A stretch of DNA of 64,000 nucleotides from Bryobacterales bacterium (GTDB taxonomy: Bacteria; Acidobacteriota; Terriglobia; Bryobacterales; Bryobacteraceae). The notes beneath the pieces were generated by a model that made no database searches, was not told the origin of the DNA, and saw only the letters and a list, made by a program, of their open reading frames with translations. The position numbers and the translations under genes are program-made. This document shows, in pieces, positions 9,435 through 16,736 of the stretch; the first letter of the stretch is position 1, and the number at the start of each line of letters is the position of its first letter. The stretch covers positions 51,004 through 115,003 of the forward strand of contig CANFEY010000006.1 in the NCBI GenBank assembly GCA_947446025.1, written 5' to 3'.

Positions 9435-10076
9435 ATGTTCCACGACCTTCTCAAAACCTGGTTCGAATGGTCCCGCGACTTGGGCTACATCGGCGTCTTC
9501 CTCATGATGGCGCTCGAGAGCACCATCGTGCCCGTGCCCTCGGAGATCATCATGCCTCCCGCTGGCTTCTGGGCGGAGCAAGGCCAGCTCTCCCTGTGGG
9601 GCGTCATCCTTGCAGGCGGACTAGGTTCAACGTTCGGCTCCACCATCTGCTACTGGTTCTCGCGCACTGTTGGCCGCAGTTTCATTGACCGCTACGGCCG
9701 CTACATGTTTCTGCCGCCGGAGACGATGCAGCTCGCCGAGCGCTGGCTGGCCCACTTCGCGTTGCCCGGCGTCTTTCTCTCACGGCTCCTGCCTGTCGTA
9801 CGCCACCTGATCGGCTTCCCCGCGGGCCTGGTCCGCATGCCCTTCGGACCATTCATTGCTGTCACCTTCGTCGGCTCCACCATCTGGTGCGCCGTGTTGG
9901 CGCTGTTTGGAGCCAAGATCATCGGCCAACAACCTGCGCTGCTCGACGATCCAGCAGCACTCAGCGCCGCGATCAAAGACAACCTGCTGTGGTTCGTGCT
10001 GTTGATCGTCGCGCTCGGAGCTGGCTGGATGTTCGTGAAGTGGTTTGGCCTCCGCGCAGATCGCGCCAAGGCCTAG
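9435..10076 (+). CDS. DedA/SNARE-associated family membrane protein
   Basis: 213-residue polytopic membrane protein. It has DedA-family signatures: ALESTIVPVPSEIIMPPAG near the N-terminus, a glycine-rich GGLGSTFGSTICYW, and the re-entrant FLSRLLPVVRHLIGFPAGLVRM. The family includes undecaprenyl-phosphate/lipid flippases and transporters that support envelope integrity. I chose ATG 9435 (MFHDLLKTW). The GTG at 9402 would place the start inside the upstream terminator. Confidence 0.92.
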   Translation: MFHDLLKTWFEWSRDLGYIGVFLMMALESTIVPVPSEIIMPPAGFWAEQGQLSLWGVILAGGLGSTFGSTICYWFSRTVGRSFIDRYGRYMFLPPETMQLAERWLAHFALPGVFLSRLLPVVRHLIGFPAGLVRMPFGPFIAVTFVGSTIWCAVLALFGAKIIGQQPALLDDPAALSAAIKDNLLWFVLLIVALGAGWMFVKWFGLRADRAKA

Positions 10077-10094
10077 CAGTCTGCATCGAGGAGG

Positions 10095-10174
10095 GCAGAT
10101 CGCAGGCGAAACCGCCTGCGCTACCACGAAAAGATCAGCGGTTCGCGATGGTAGGGTAGGCGCTTCCGGCTGCC
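10095..10174 (+). repeat. Dispersed palindromic intergenic repeat, copy A
   Basis: Two palindromic modules: GCAGATCGCAGGCGAAACCGCCTGCG and GGTAGGGTAGGCGCTTCCGGCTGCC. A reverse-complement copy with the same two modules lies at 46706-46770. This copy lies between the convergent DedA (plus) and ACT-domain (minus) genes. Confidence 0.75.
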
Positions 10175-10205
10175 ATTTTGGATTTTCCCGCAGCCAGCCA
10201 GAGCT

Positions 10206-10640
10206 TTACAAATTCCGCGGAGCCTGCGCCGCATGCAACGCGCGCGCGGCCTTCTCGTGGTCTGACTCCTGGAAGTAAATCACGTACCCGAAGCGCCCGT
10301 TGCCATCGGTGACGCCGCTGGAGGCGTAGACCTCCACACCCGCCTGCGCCAGCATCCGCAGGATATCGGCGAGCGCGCCCAAGCGGTCATCTCCCTGTAC
10401 CAACAGAGCGTGCTGTGGACCCGTCGCCGCCCACCCCAGCTGCTTCGCCAGCTTCGTGAACGCATCGCCCGAATCCGGGAAGATGGTCAGCTCCACGTGA
10501 TCGGGACCGAAGGGCACGGCGCTGAAGGCGAGGATGTTGACGTCCTCCACAGCGAGTTTCTCCAGAACCTCGTACGCGGTGCCGCCGGAGTCGCGGACGC
10601 GCAGGTAGAAATACTCGACGCTGGAAACGTTTAGTGCCAC
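10206..10640 (-). CDS. Tandem ACT-domain protein
   Basis: 144 residues made of two ACT-like beta-alpha-beta-beta-alpha-beta repeats (about 6-70 and 75-140). There is a YFYLRVRDSGGTAYEVLEKLA start and DDRLGALADILRMLAQAGVEVYASSGV in the second. Stand-alone ACT proteins bind amino acids or other small ligands and can regulate enzymes; no fused enzyme domain is present. It is transcribed away from the PadR locus, so the 65 bases between them may hold both promoters. Confidence 0.8.
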   Translation of the reverse strand: MALNVSSVEYFYLRVRDSGGTAYEVLEKLAVEDVNILAFSAVPFGPDHVELTIFPDSGDAFTKLAKQLGWAATGPQHALLVQGDDRLGALADILRMLAQAGVEVYASSGVTDGNGRFGYVIYFQESDHEKAARALHAAQAPRNL

Positions 10641-10688
10641 GGCCTCAGTATACTCCTGTGGGGGCGGCGATTTTGCTTGACGGGAAAG

Positions 10689-10714
10689 TGTATTAGTAGC
10701 ACAATGTGACTATA
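10689..10714 (+). promoter_or_regulatory. Possible PadR operator/promoter
   Basis: Imperfect dyad AGT-ag-CACA-A-TGTG-ACT immediately before the PadR start, next to AT-rich TATTAG/TATAAT-like hexamers. PadR regulators commonly bind such dyads over their own promoter. Inference only. Confidence 0.35.
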
Positions 10715-11029
10715 ATGATCGGCGAATTTGAATACCTTCTCCTGGCAGCCACACGCCGCCTGGCCCCCGACGCGTACGGAGCCTCCATCGCCCAGGAAAT
10801 CGAGGAACTCACCGGCCGCCGCTGTTCGCTGGGAGCCCTCTACACCACCCTCGACCGCCTGGAATCCAAGGGCCTGGTCAAGACCCGCATGGGCGACCCT
10901 ACCCCCGAACGCGGAGGCCGAGCCAAACGCATGGTCACCCTCACCGCCGCCGGCCGGCGCGCCGCCGCGGAATTCTACTCAGCGATCACGACAGTCACGG
11001 AGGGAATAGCATGGTCTGGAAGTATCTAG
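10715..11029 (+). CDS. PadR-family transcriptional regulator
   Basis: 104 residues from ATG 10715 (an in-frame GTG at 10706 is the alternative). It shows the PadR winged-helix pattern: GEFEYLLLAATRRL, then YGASIAQEIEELTGRRCSLGALYTTLDRLESKGLVKTRMG, then a wing with RMVTLTAAGRRA. This is the short subfamily without a long C-terminal dimerisation helix. It overlaps the next membrane-protein gene by 19 bases, so PadR probably regulates its own operon with the two downstream genes. Confidence 0.93.
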   Translation: MIGEFEYLLLAATRRLAPDAYGASIAQEIEELTGRRCSLGALYTTLDRLESKGLVKTRMGDPTPERGGRAKRMVTLTAAGRRAAAEFYSAITTVTEGIAWSGSI

Positions 11030-11682
11030 AAGGCATCGCATCGTTGCTCGAAGACGACGAGCGCCAATCCGTCCTCGGCGACATCCAGGAACGTGGCACC
11101 ACTCTCCGGTCTCTTCTCGATCTGCTCGGTTTGGTTGCCCTGCGCCAACTCCAATACCTAAGGCGCCTCGATACCTGGGTGCTTGCTGCCATATTTTTTC
11201 TGCCGACTTTTGCGGCGGTAAGCGGCGTGTTGGTCTTCGCCGACGTTGTGGCGTTGCATCCAACCCTGCTGTCCTTGCCCTACTTTCTGGGTGGGGAGCT
11301 GAGCACGCTGATCAGCATCCTCGCTCTTTCTTGGGCGGGCGGCTTTGCACTGACCTCGCTATCGCGGCATCGTGCAGTTGCGTTGATGGGCCTAACCTGT
11401 GTTGCCGTAACCTGGCTGCAAAGCGATTCCCAGACTCCGGCATGGGTAGACTTAACGGCCTTGTTCGTCTTCATGGGTATTCCAGGTTCCCTGGGGCTCG
11501 CCCGCGGCCGGAAGATTGCTCCTCTCAGCCCGAAGTCAAGAATCTGGATCGTGGCCCTCCGTGTCCCAATATTAGTGTTGGTCGGCAGCCGGTACCCTTT
11601 AAAAGAGCTGGGTCTCGTTGTCGCGGCATTCTGGCCGGCCTTCTACGCGGTCAAATCCAAACGCACCGAGGTAGAGCTATGA
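11011..11682 (+). CDS. PadR-linked membrane protein with VLGD motif, paralogue 1
   Basis: 223 residues. A short soluble N-terminus contains LLEDDERQSVLGDIQERG, followed by about five hydrophobic segments. The motif resembles the D-x-x-x-VLGD-[LI]-x-E signature of the prefix domain found on acidobacterial ABC permeases that also follow PadR genes, but no permease or ATPase domain is present. It overlaps PadR by 19 bases and the next paralogue by ATGA. Function unknown; a membrane sensor or effector for the PadR regulator is a reasonable inference. Confidence 0.65.
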   Translation: MVWKYLEGIASLLEDDERQSVLGDIQERGTTLRSLLDLLGLVALRQLQYLRRLDTWVLAAIFFLPTFAAVSGVLVFADVVALHPTLLSLPYFLGGELSTLISILALSWAGGFALTSLSRHRAVALMGLTCVAVTWLQSDSQTPAWVDLTALFVFMGIPGSLGLARGRKIAPLSPKSRIWIVALRVPILVLVGSRYPLKELGLVVAAFWPAFYAVKSKRTEVEL

Positions 11683-12503
11683 AGGAGCGAACGAATCTAT
11701 GGCGCTGGCTTGGGACTATTGCCACCCTACTCGACCCCGACGAGCGCCAATCAGTCCTCGGTGACATCCAGGAACGAGGAGCCAACCTCCGCGCTCTTCT
11801 CGACCTCATCGGCCTCGTTGCCCTTCGCCAACTCCAAGCCTGGACCTCCTGGCAACGCTGGCTGATGGCGGCACTCCTAGCCCTTCCCGCGATATTCGCA
11901 GGACGCGCGACGCACCCCATTGCGTATATCGCGCGCACTGGCCATCTTTTTAGGTTTGGTACCTTCGTCCTCCAACCATGGGTCACGCTGGAAGCAGTCG
12001 CCGCCGCCTGGGCGATCGGCTTCACCCTGGGTTGCTTCGGACAACGCCGCTCCGCGTCCGCCCTGCCGCTCCTGATCGCCCTCGCCTCGTGGAATAGCTA
12101 CCAAATGGCGCGCTCCTCCCTCCGTCTGGAATTGCCTCCGACCTGGATGACGAGATTTCAACTCGACTTCACCCCGGCGCAGCACATCGCGAGCGCCGTC
12201 CAACTCCTAGACGAATCGCACAGATTCATCGCGGCCGTGATTGCGATGAGCCTTCTCATCGCCATCCCCTGCATCCATGGTTGGTACCGGGGCATGCGAC
12301 AACGCCCCCTGGCTCTGAGTTTCGCCGCTGTTATCGCTGTCGCAGCCCTTGCCCCGCGAGGCTACGTGGTACCCGAAAACGTCAGTCCATTGCGATTCTC
12401 GTTCCTCCTCTTGGCGTCCGCCTGGCCGATCGCCTACACACTCTGGGCCGCTTCCCGATCCATTGGCTTCCGAAAGTCTACTCGTGTTATACATAATGTA
12501 TAA
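11679..12503 (+). CDS. PadR-linked membrane protein with VLGD motif, paralogue 2
   Basis: 274 residues. The first 60 are closely related to the upstream protein (LLDPDERQSVLGDIQERG, then LLDLIGLVALRQLQ). Even the DNA is near-identical there: CGACGAGCGCCAATC occurs at 11055 and 11738. The remaining residues form about six membrane segments of different sequence. This is a tandem duplication in which the soluble N-terminal module is held constant while the membrane part diverged. The stop codon lies inside the palindromic operator of the brnTA module that follows. Start ATG 11679 was chosen, not the ORF-track start at 11331. Confidence 0.65.
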   Translation: MKERTNLWRWLGTIATLLDPDERQSVLGDIQERGANLRALLDLIGLVALRQLQAWTSWQRWLMAALLALPAIFAGRATHPIAYIARTGHLFRFGTFVLQPWVTLEAVAAAWAIGFTLGCFGQRRSASALPLLIALASWNSYQMARSSLRLELPPTWMTRFQLDFTPAQHIASAVQLLDESHRFIAAVIAMSLLIAIPCIHGWYRGMRQRPLALSFAAVIAVAALAPRGYVVPENVSPLRFSFLLLASAWPIAYTLWAASRSIGFRKSTRVIHNV

Positions 12504-12504
12504 C
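12486..12504. promoter_or_regulatory. Perfect palindrome, likely BrnA/BrnTA operator
   Basis: GTTATACAT-A-ATGTATAAC: two perfect 9-bp arms around one base. It ends one base before the brnT start codon and contains the TAA stop of the upstream membrane-protein gene. BrnTA modules are known to be autorepressed through an inverted repeat at their promoter, so this is the expected site. Confidence 0.85.
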
Positions 12505-12505
12505 G

Positions 12506-12799
12506 ATGATCTTCGAGTGGGACACGGAAAAGAACCGGTCGAACGAGAAGAAACATAGCTTCAACTTCGAGGCCGCCTCGCGAGTGTTTGCCGATCCACT
12601 CTGGGTTCTTCGAGAAGATCGTGTGGTGGCTGGCGAACAGCGCTGGCACGCAATCGGCATAGCGCAGCAGGCCGTGTTGGTAGTCGTGCATTTGTATCGA
12701 GAGGTAACGTCCGATGGCGAAGAAATTGTCCGCATCATCTCAGCCCGCGAAGCTGGTTCGCGTGAGCGCCGAATCTATCTGGAGCAAGCCCCTGACTAA
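12506..12799 (+). CDS. brnT: BrnT-family type II toxin (ribonuclease)
   Basis: 97-residue RelE-fold toxin. Family signatures are MIFEWDTEKNRSNEKKHSFNFEAASRVFADP at the N-terminus and IISAREAGSRERRIY at the C-terminus, the usual basic catalytic end. It cleaves RNA and is neutralised by BrnA. The start ATG follows the palindrome by one base with no room for a normal ribosome binding site. Translation may be leaderless or coupled to the upstream gene whose stop is at 12501-12503. Overlap with brnA is 86 bases. Confidence 0.92.
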   Translation: MIFEWDTEKNRSNEKKHSFNFEAASRVFADPLWVLREDRVVAGEQRWHAIGIAQQAVLVVVHLYREVTSDGEEIVRIISAREAGSRERRIYLEQAPD

Positions 12800-13043
12800 A
12801 CGTCAGACAGCCGTCTTGAACAAGATGGCAGAACGGCAGAAGCGCGGCGACGACTCACACATCGACTACTCTGACATCCCCGAACTCACCGAGGCTCAGC
12901 TGCGCGAATTTCGCCGCCCACCGAAGAAGCTCGTGGCGGTCCGGCTCGACGCCGACGTCTTTGAATGGCTGCAGCAGTTCGGAGCGGGCTACTCCACCCG
13001 CATCAATCACGTCCTCCGGACCGTGATGACGCAAAGCCGCTAG
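12714..13043 (+). CDS. brnA: BrnA-family antitoxin
   Basis: 109 residues. The C-terminal ribbon-helix-helix DNA-binding domain carries the BrnA pattern VAVRLDADVFEWLQQFGAGYSTRINHVLR; the N-terminal half should wrap the toxin. The start lies well inside brnT (86-base overlap), longer than usual. A later start such as MAERQKRGDD near residue 38 is possible. Expected to repress the operon through the 12486-12504 palindrome. Confidence 0.88.
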   Translation: MAKKLSASSQPAKLVRVSAESIWSKPLTKRQTAVLNKMAERQKRGDDSHIDYSDIPELTEAQLREFRRPPKKLVAVRLDADVFEWLQQFGAGYSTRINHVLRTVMTQSR

Positions 13044-13052
13044 GCGCTCCGT

Positions 13053-13058
13053 TATAAT
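13053..13058 (+). promoter_or_regulatory. Consensus -10 box close to xdhC start (leaderless candidate)
   Basis: Perfect TATAAT ends 8 bases before the xdhC ATG at 13067, which would put the transcription start at or within a base or two of the start codon. No clear -35 or Shine-Dalgarno is present. Confidence 0.5.
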
Positions 13059-13066
13059 CACTCTTG

Positions 13067-13903
13067 ATGGATCTCTACGACGAAATCGTGCGCCTGCGCG
13101 CCCTGGGACAGAAGTGCGCCATAGCGACCATCGTGCAGGTCAACGGCTCGATCCCGAGCTATGAGAGCGCGAAGATGCTGGTGCGCGAGGATGGGTCAAT
13201 TCTGGGCACCGTCGGCGGGGGCTGCGTCGAAGGTGACGTGTGGACCGCGGCGCGCGAAGTCATCGAGACCGAGAAGCCGAAGCACCTCAACTTTTCGCTG
13301 AGCCAGGAAGCCGCCTACGACGAAGGGCTGATCTGCGGCGGGCAGCTCAACATCTTCGTGGAGCCGATCATTCCGCACCCGCAGGCATTGATCTTCGGCG
13401 GAGGGCACGTTTCCAAGGGCATTTCGCGCATTGCCTCGCTGGCTGGGTTCCAGACTTCGATTATTGACGACCGCGAAGCCTTCGCTAACAAGGAACGTTT
13501 TCCCGAAGCCGTGGCCACCTACGCCGACGACTACGAGGCGGTTTTCGACAAGCTGCTGATCAACGCCGCGACCTATATCGTGATCGTCACGCGCGGCCAT
13601 CGCGACGATATGCGCGTGCTGCGCTGGGCCGTGAACACGCAAGCGAAATACATCGCGATGATCGGCAGCAAGCGCAAGACGATCAGCGTGGTCAAGGAAC
13701 TGGAAAAAGAAGGCATCCCGCGCGAGGCATTCGAAAAAGTCTGCGCGCCCATGGGCCTGGAAATCGGCGCCGAAACGCCGGAAGAAATCGCGATCTCCGT
13801 GGTCGCGGAAATGATCGCCGTCCGCCGCGCGCCTTCGGTAGACTGGCGCGCGCTTTCTAAATCCGTCTTCGCGCACGACCGCTTGAAAGCTCTCCTGAAG
13901 TGA
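13067..13903 (+). CDS. XdhC-family molybdenum-cofactor maturation protein
   Basis: 278 residues. The N-terminal XdhC/CoxI domain has CAIATIVQVNGSIPS and GTVGGGCVEG; the C-terminal Rossmann domain starts at ALIFGGGHVSKGI. XdhC proteins bind and sulfurate MoCo for xanthine dehydrogenase-type enzymes. The next gene is a MocA/MobA-like nucleotidyltransferase overlapping by 4 bases, which fits MoCo (cytosine dinucleotide) maturation. A client hydroxylase of this class lies 30 kb away at 43.6-46.3 kb. An in-frame TTG directly precedes the ATG. Confidence 0.92.
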   Translation: MDLYDEIVRLRALGQKCAIATIVQVNGSIPSYESAKMLVREDGSILGTVGGGCVEGDVWTAAREVIETEKPKHLNFSLSQEAAYDEGLICGGQLNIFVEPIIPHPQALIFGGGHVSKGISRIASLAGFQTSIIDDREAFANKERFPEAVATYADDYEAVFDKLLINAATYIVIVTRGHRDDMRVLRWAVNTQAKYIAMIGSKRKTISVVKELEKEGIPREAFEKVCAPMGLEIGAETPEEIAISVVAEMIAVRRAPSVDWRALSKSVFAHDRLKALLK

Positions 13904-14484
13904 CGTCAGCCATCATCCTAGCCGCCGGAGCCTCGCAGCGCATGGGTACTCCGAAAGCGCTGCTCGATCTGCACGGCGAAACTTTTCTGGCGCGGCTTAC
14001 ACGTATCATGGGAGCGCGCTGCGATAGCGTAACCGTGGTCCTCGGCAATCATGTGGACCGCATCCGCCCGCACGTACCCAATCGCGCCCGCGTCGTGGTG
14101 AACCCCGACCCGGATCGGGGCCAACTCAGTTCCCTACAAACCGCGCTGGCCGAGCTGCCGGCATCCGACGTCGCCTTCATCCCCGTCGATTGCCCCGCCG
14201 TCTCGGAAGCCACCGTGGCCGCACTCGCGCACGCCTTCGCGCACCGCGATCCGTCAATGCTCTTCGTCATCCCGCGCATGAACGGCAAACGCGGCCACCC
14301 GGTCTTCGCTGCCCGCTCCATATCGCAAGAATTCCTCGCTCTCGCACCCACAGACGAGGCCCGAGCCATCGTCCACAAACACGTACCCCACACGCAATAT
14401 GTCGACGTCGACGACCCCGGCATCTTCGCCGACATTGACACGCCCGAAGCCTATCAGCGATTGCTACAGGAAACCCGCGCATGA
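13900..14484 (+). CDS. MocA/MobA-like molybdopterin nucleotidyltransferase
   Basis: 194 residues with a GT-A nucleotidyltransferase fold. The N-terminal LAAGASQRMGTPKALL is the nucleotide-binding loop; VVNPDPDRGQLSSLQ and FIPVDCPAV carry the metal-binding acidic residue. Members make molybdopterin cytosine or guanine dinucleotide. Position straight after xdhC (GTG start, 4-base overlap) argues for the cytidylyl form that serves xanthine-dehydrogenase-type enzymes. Confidence 0.85.
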   Translation: MTSAIILAAGASQRMGTPKALLDLHGETFLARLTRIMGARCDSVTVVLGNHVDRIRPHVPNRARVVVNPDPDRGQLSSLQTALAELPASDVAFIPVDCPAVSEATVAALAHAFAHRDPSMLFVIPRMNGKRGHPVFAARSISQEFLALAPTDEARAIVHKHVPHTQYVDVDDPGIFADIDTPEAYQRLLQETRA

Positions 14485-16736
14485 GGGGCAAACTCTTCCG
14501 CATCGCATTCTACGCCGTGATCGCCGTGGCCATCCTGGCCGCGCTTGCGCCCTACATCCCCGCCGCGTTCCTGCGCGCCCGCGTTGAAGCCGCACTCTCG
14601 CGCAGCCTGAATCGAGCCATCGAAATCGGAGATATCCGCTTCACCTTCTTCCCGGCAGGCCCCGTCCCCGGGCCGGGCTTCGCGCTGGAAAACGTCACCA
14701 TCCATGAAGATCCGCGCGCCGGCATCGAACCGTTCGCATACATGCAGGAGCTGGGAGCCAGCGTGCGCGTGCTTAGCTTGCTGGGGGGCAGCCTGGAACT
14801 CTCCGGCATCAACCTGGGCAACGCTAGTATCAACCTGGTGAAGACCGAGTCTGGCCTATGGAATTTTCAGTATTTGCTGAACGGACTGAAAGACGCCTCC
14901 ATGCCGGCGTTCCGCATGCGCGAGGGCCGCGTGAATTTCAAGTTCGGAGACACAAAGTCTGTGATTTTTTTCAACGCGGCCGACATCGACATCGCCCCTG
15001 GCGCTACCGGGGCCATGGACCTTCGTTTCAGCGGCGAGCCTTCGCGCAGTGACCACACCAAGCAGGATTTCGGGCGGTTCTTCATCCGCGGCACCTCTTC
15101 GGCGGCGGGCCAGCTGGATCTCACCATCGAATTGCAGCGCAGCTCCCTCGAAGAAACATTGCGCTTGATGGACCCGCAGGGGTTTGGCGTTCACGGTATC
15201 CTTGCGCTGAACGGCCGTCTCACTGGACCTCCGGAACAGTTGGCGCTCACGGGGACCGTGGACATCGGCGATATTCACCGCTCTGACCTGCTGCCGAAAG
15301 AAGGTCAGGCGTGGAAGCTTCCGATCCAGGGCACGCTCAACCTAAGCAACGAACGTTTCGATTTAGAGAGCACGGGCGCGGACACCGTGATCGGGATGAA
15401 GTTCCACGCACAGGAGTATCTGACGCGGCCCATGTGGAACGCAGCGGCGGAGTTTCGTGCCATGCCGCTGAGCACTTTGTTCGCCGTGGCCCGACATATG
15501 GGCGCGACGTTGCCGGAGACGCTGGTGGCGGAAGGCACTGTCTCCGGCGCGGCTGCCTATGATCAGAGCTCCGGGCTGAGCGGGAAATTCACAGTGGATG
15601 ATGCGTCGCTCAAGCTGCCGGAGAGTGATCCGCTGAAGACCACGCTGGCGACGCTGGAGGTTCGGGAAGGTGCGCTGCATCTGGCTGCGGCCACCGTGAT
15701 CGTTTCGCCCACGCAGGCAGCGCAGATTGAAGGCAGCGCGGGGTTGGCATCGCCGCACGCGCTGGACTTGCGCATCACCACACGCGGGCTTTCCGTGGCG
15801 GCGATGCGGTCCTTCGGCTTGCCGGACATTCCGGTGGTCAGTCAAGGAGCTAGCTGGGCGGGGTGGGCGCGCTATCAGAATGAGAAATGGTCGAGCGAGT
15901 CCACGGTGACGGACGCGAAGTTGGCGGTGGCTGGGTTCGCCACGCCGCTGGAGATCGCTTCCGCCACGGTGAGCCTGGTTCCTGCGCGGCTCGCTGTCAG
16001 CCGGATCAGCGGCAAGTTGGGTGAGACCGCCTTCAGCGGATCTTACGAGGTTCGGGGGACACAACCCGCGCGGTTCGCGCTCAGCATCCCGGAAGCAAAC
16101 GCGGCGGAGCTGGAGCGAATCCTGGCACCCACTCTGGCGCGCGCCGGCCCGGGGCTGCTGGACCGCACACTGCGCCGTCCGGCAAATCTTCCGGAGTGGT
16201 TGAAGACACGCCGCGCCGAAGGGACCATCAGTATCGACACCGCTTCGGCGGGCGAGTGGCGCGCCCGCGACATCAAGGCGCGCGTCTCATGGGATGGTGC
16301 GGCGGTGCATTGGACCAACGCCACCGCGCAGATCGAAGGCGCGGTGTTCGCGGGCACACTGGACGCGGATTTGGCTGTGCCCTCCGCGAAGTTTCATGTG
16401 GCGGGCGCCATCACCGGCATCCCCTACCGCGGAGGCGTACTGGATCTCACGGGCACGGTGGATGCCGAAGGTTCCGGCGCGCAGTTGTTCCAAACAACGC
16501 GCGCGGAGGGGACGGCAAAGGGACGCGGAATCGGGCTGGCAGGGGAGGGAGACTTCCGCACCTTCAGCGGATCGTTCGCGATGCAGCCTTTGGGAACCGC
16601 ACCCCGCTGGAAGCTCACCAACGTAGAAACGCCGCAGGGCCAGGGATCCGGTGCAACGCAGGACGACGGGCAGCTAGTGTTGCAGGTGGGACAGGCTCGG
16701 ATTGCAGGTCCGCTATTTCCGGTCAGAGTGAAGTAG
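14481..16736 (+). CDS. AsmA-family envelope protein
   Basis: 751 residues. One N-terminal membrane segment (IAFYAVIAVAILAALAPYIPAAF) is followed by a long beta-rich periplasmic region. The AsmA start pattern is VEAALSRSLNRAIEIGDIRFTFFP. AsmA-like proteins span the periplasm and are implicated in lipid transport to, or homeostasis of, the outer membrane. The start overlaps the nucleotidyltransferase by 4 bases although the functions seem unrelated. The 3' end overlaps the convergent M20 peptidase gene by 24 bases. Confidence 0.85.
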   Translation: MRGKLFRIAFYAVIAVAILAALAPYIPAAFLRARVEAALSRSLNRAIEIGDIRFTFFPAGPVPGPGFALENVTIHEDPRAGIEPFAYMQELGASVRVLSLLGGSLELSGINLGNASINLVKTESGLWNFQYLLNGLKDASMPAFRMREGRVNFKFGDTKSVIFFNAADIDIAPGATGAMDLRFSGEPSRSDHTKQDFGRFFIRGTSSAAGQLDLTIELQRSSLEETLRLMDPQGFGVHGILALNGRLTGPPEQLALTGTVDIGDIHRSDLLPKEGQAWKLPIQGTLNLSNERFDLESTGADTVIGMKFHAQEYLTRPMWNAAAEFRAMPLSTLFAVARHMGATLPETLVAEGTVSGAAAYDQSSGLSGKFTVDDASLKLPESDPLKTTLATLEVREGALHLAAATVIVSPTQAAQIEGSAGLASPHALDLRITTRGLSVAAMRSFGLPDIPVVSQGASWAGWARYQNEKWSSESTVTDAKLAVAGFATPLEIASATVSLVPARLAVSRISGKLGETAFSGSYEVRGTQPARFALSIPEANAAELERILAPTLARAGPGLLDRTLRRPANLPEWLKTRRAEGTISIDTASAGEWRARDIKARVSWDGAAVHWTNATAQIEGAVFAGTLDADLAVPSAKFHVAGAITGIPYRGGVLDLTGTVDAEGSGAQLFQTTRAEGTAKGRGIGLAGEGDFRTFSGSFAMQPLGTAPRWKLTNVETPQGQGSGATQDDGQLVLQVGQARIAGPLFPVRVK

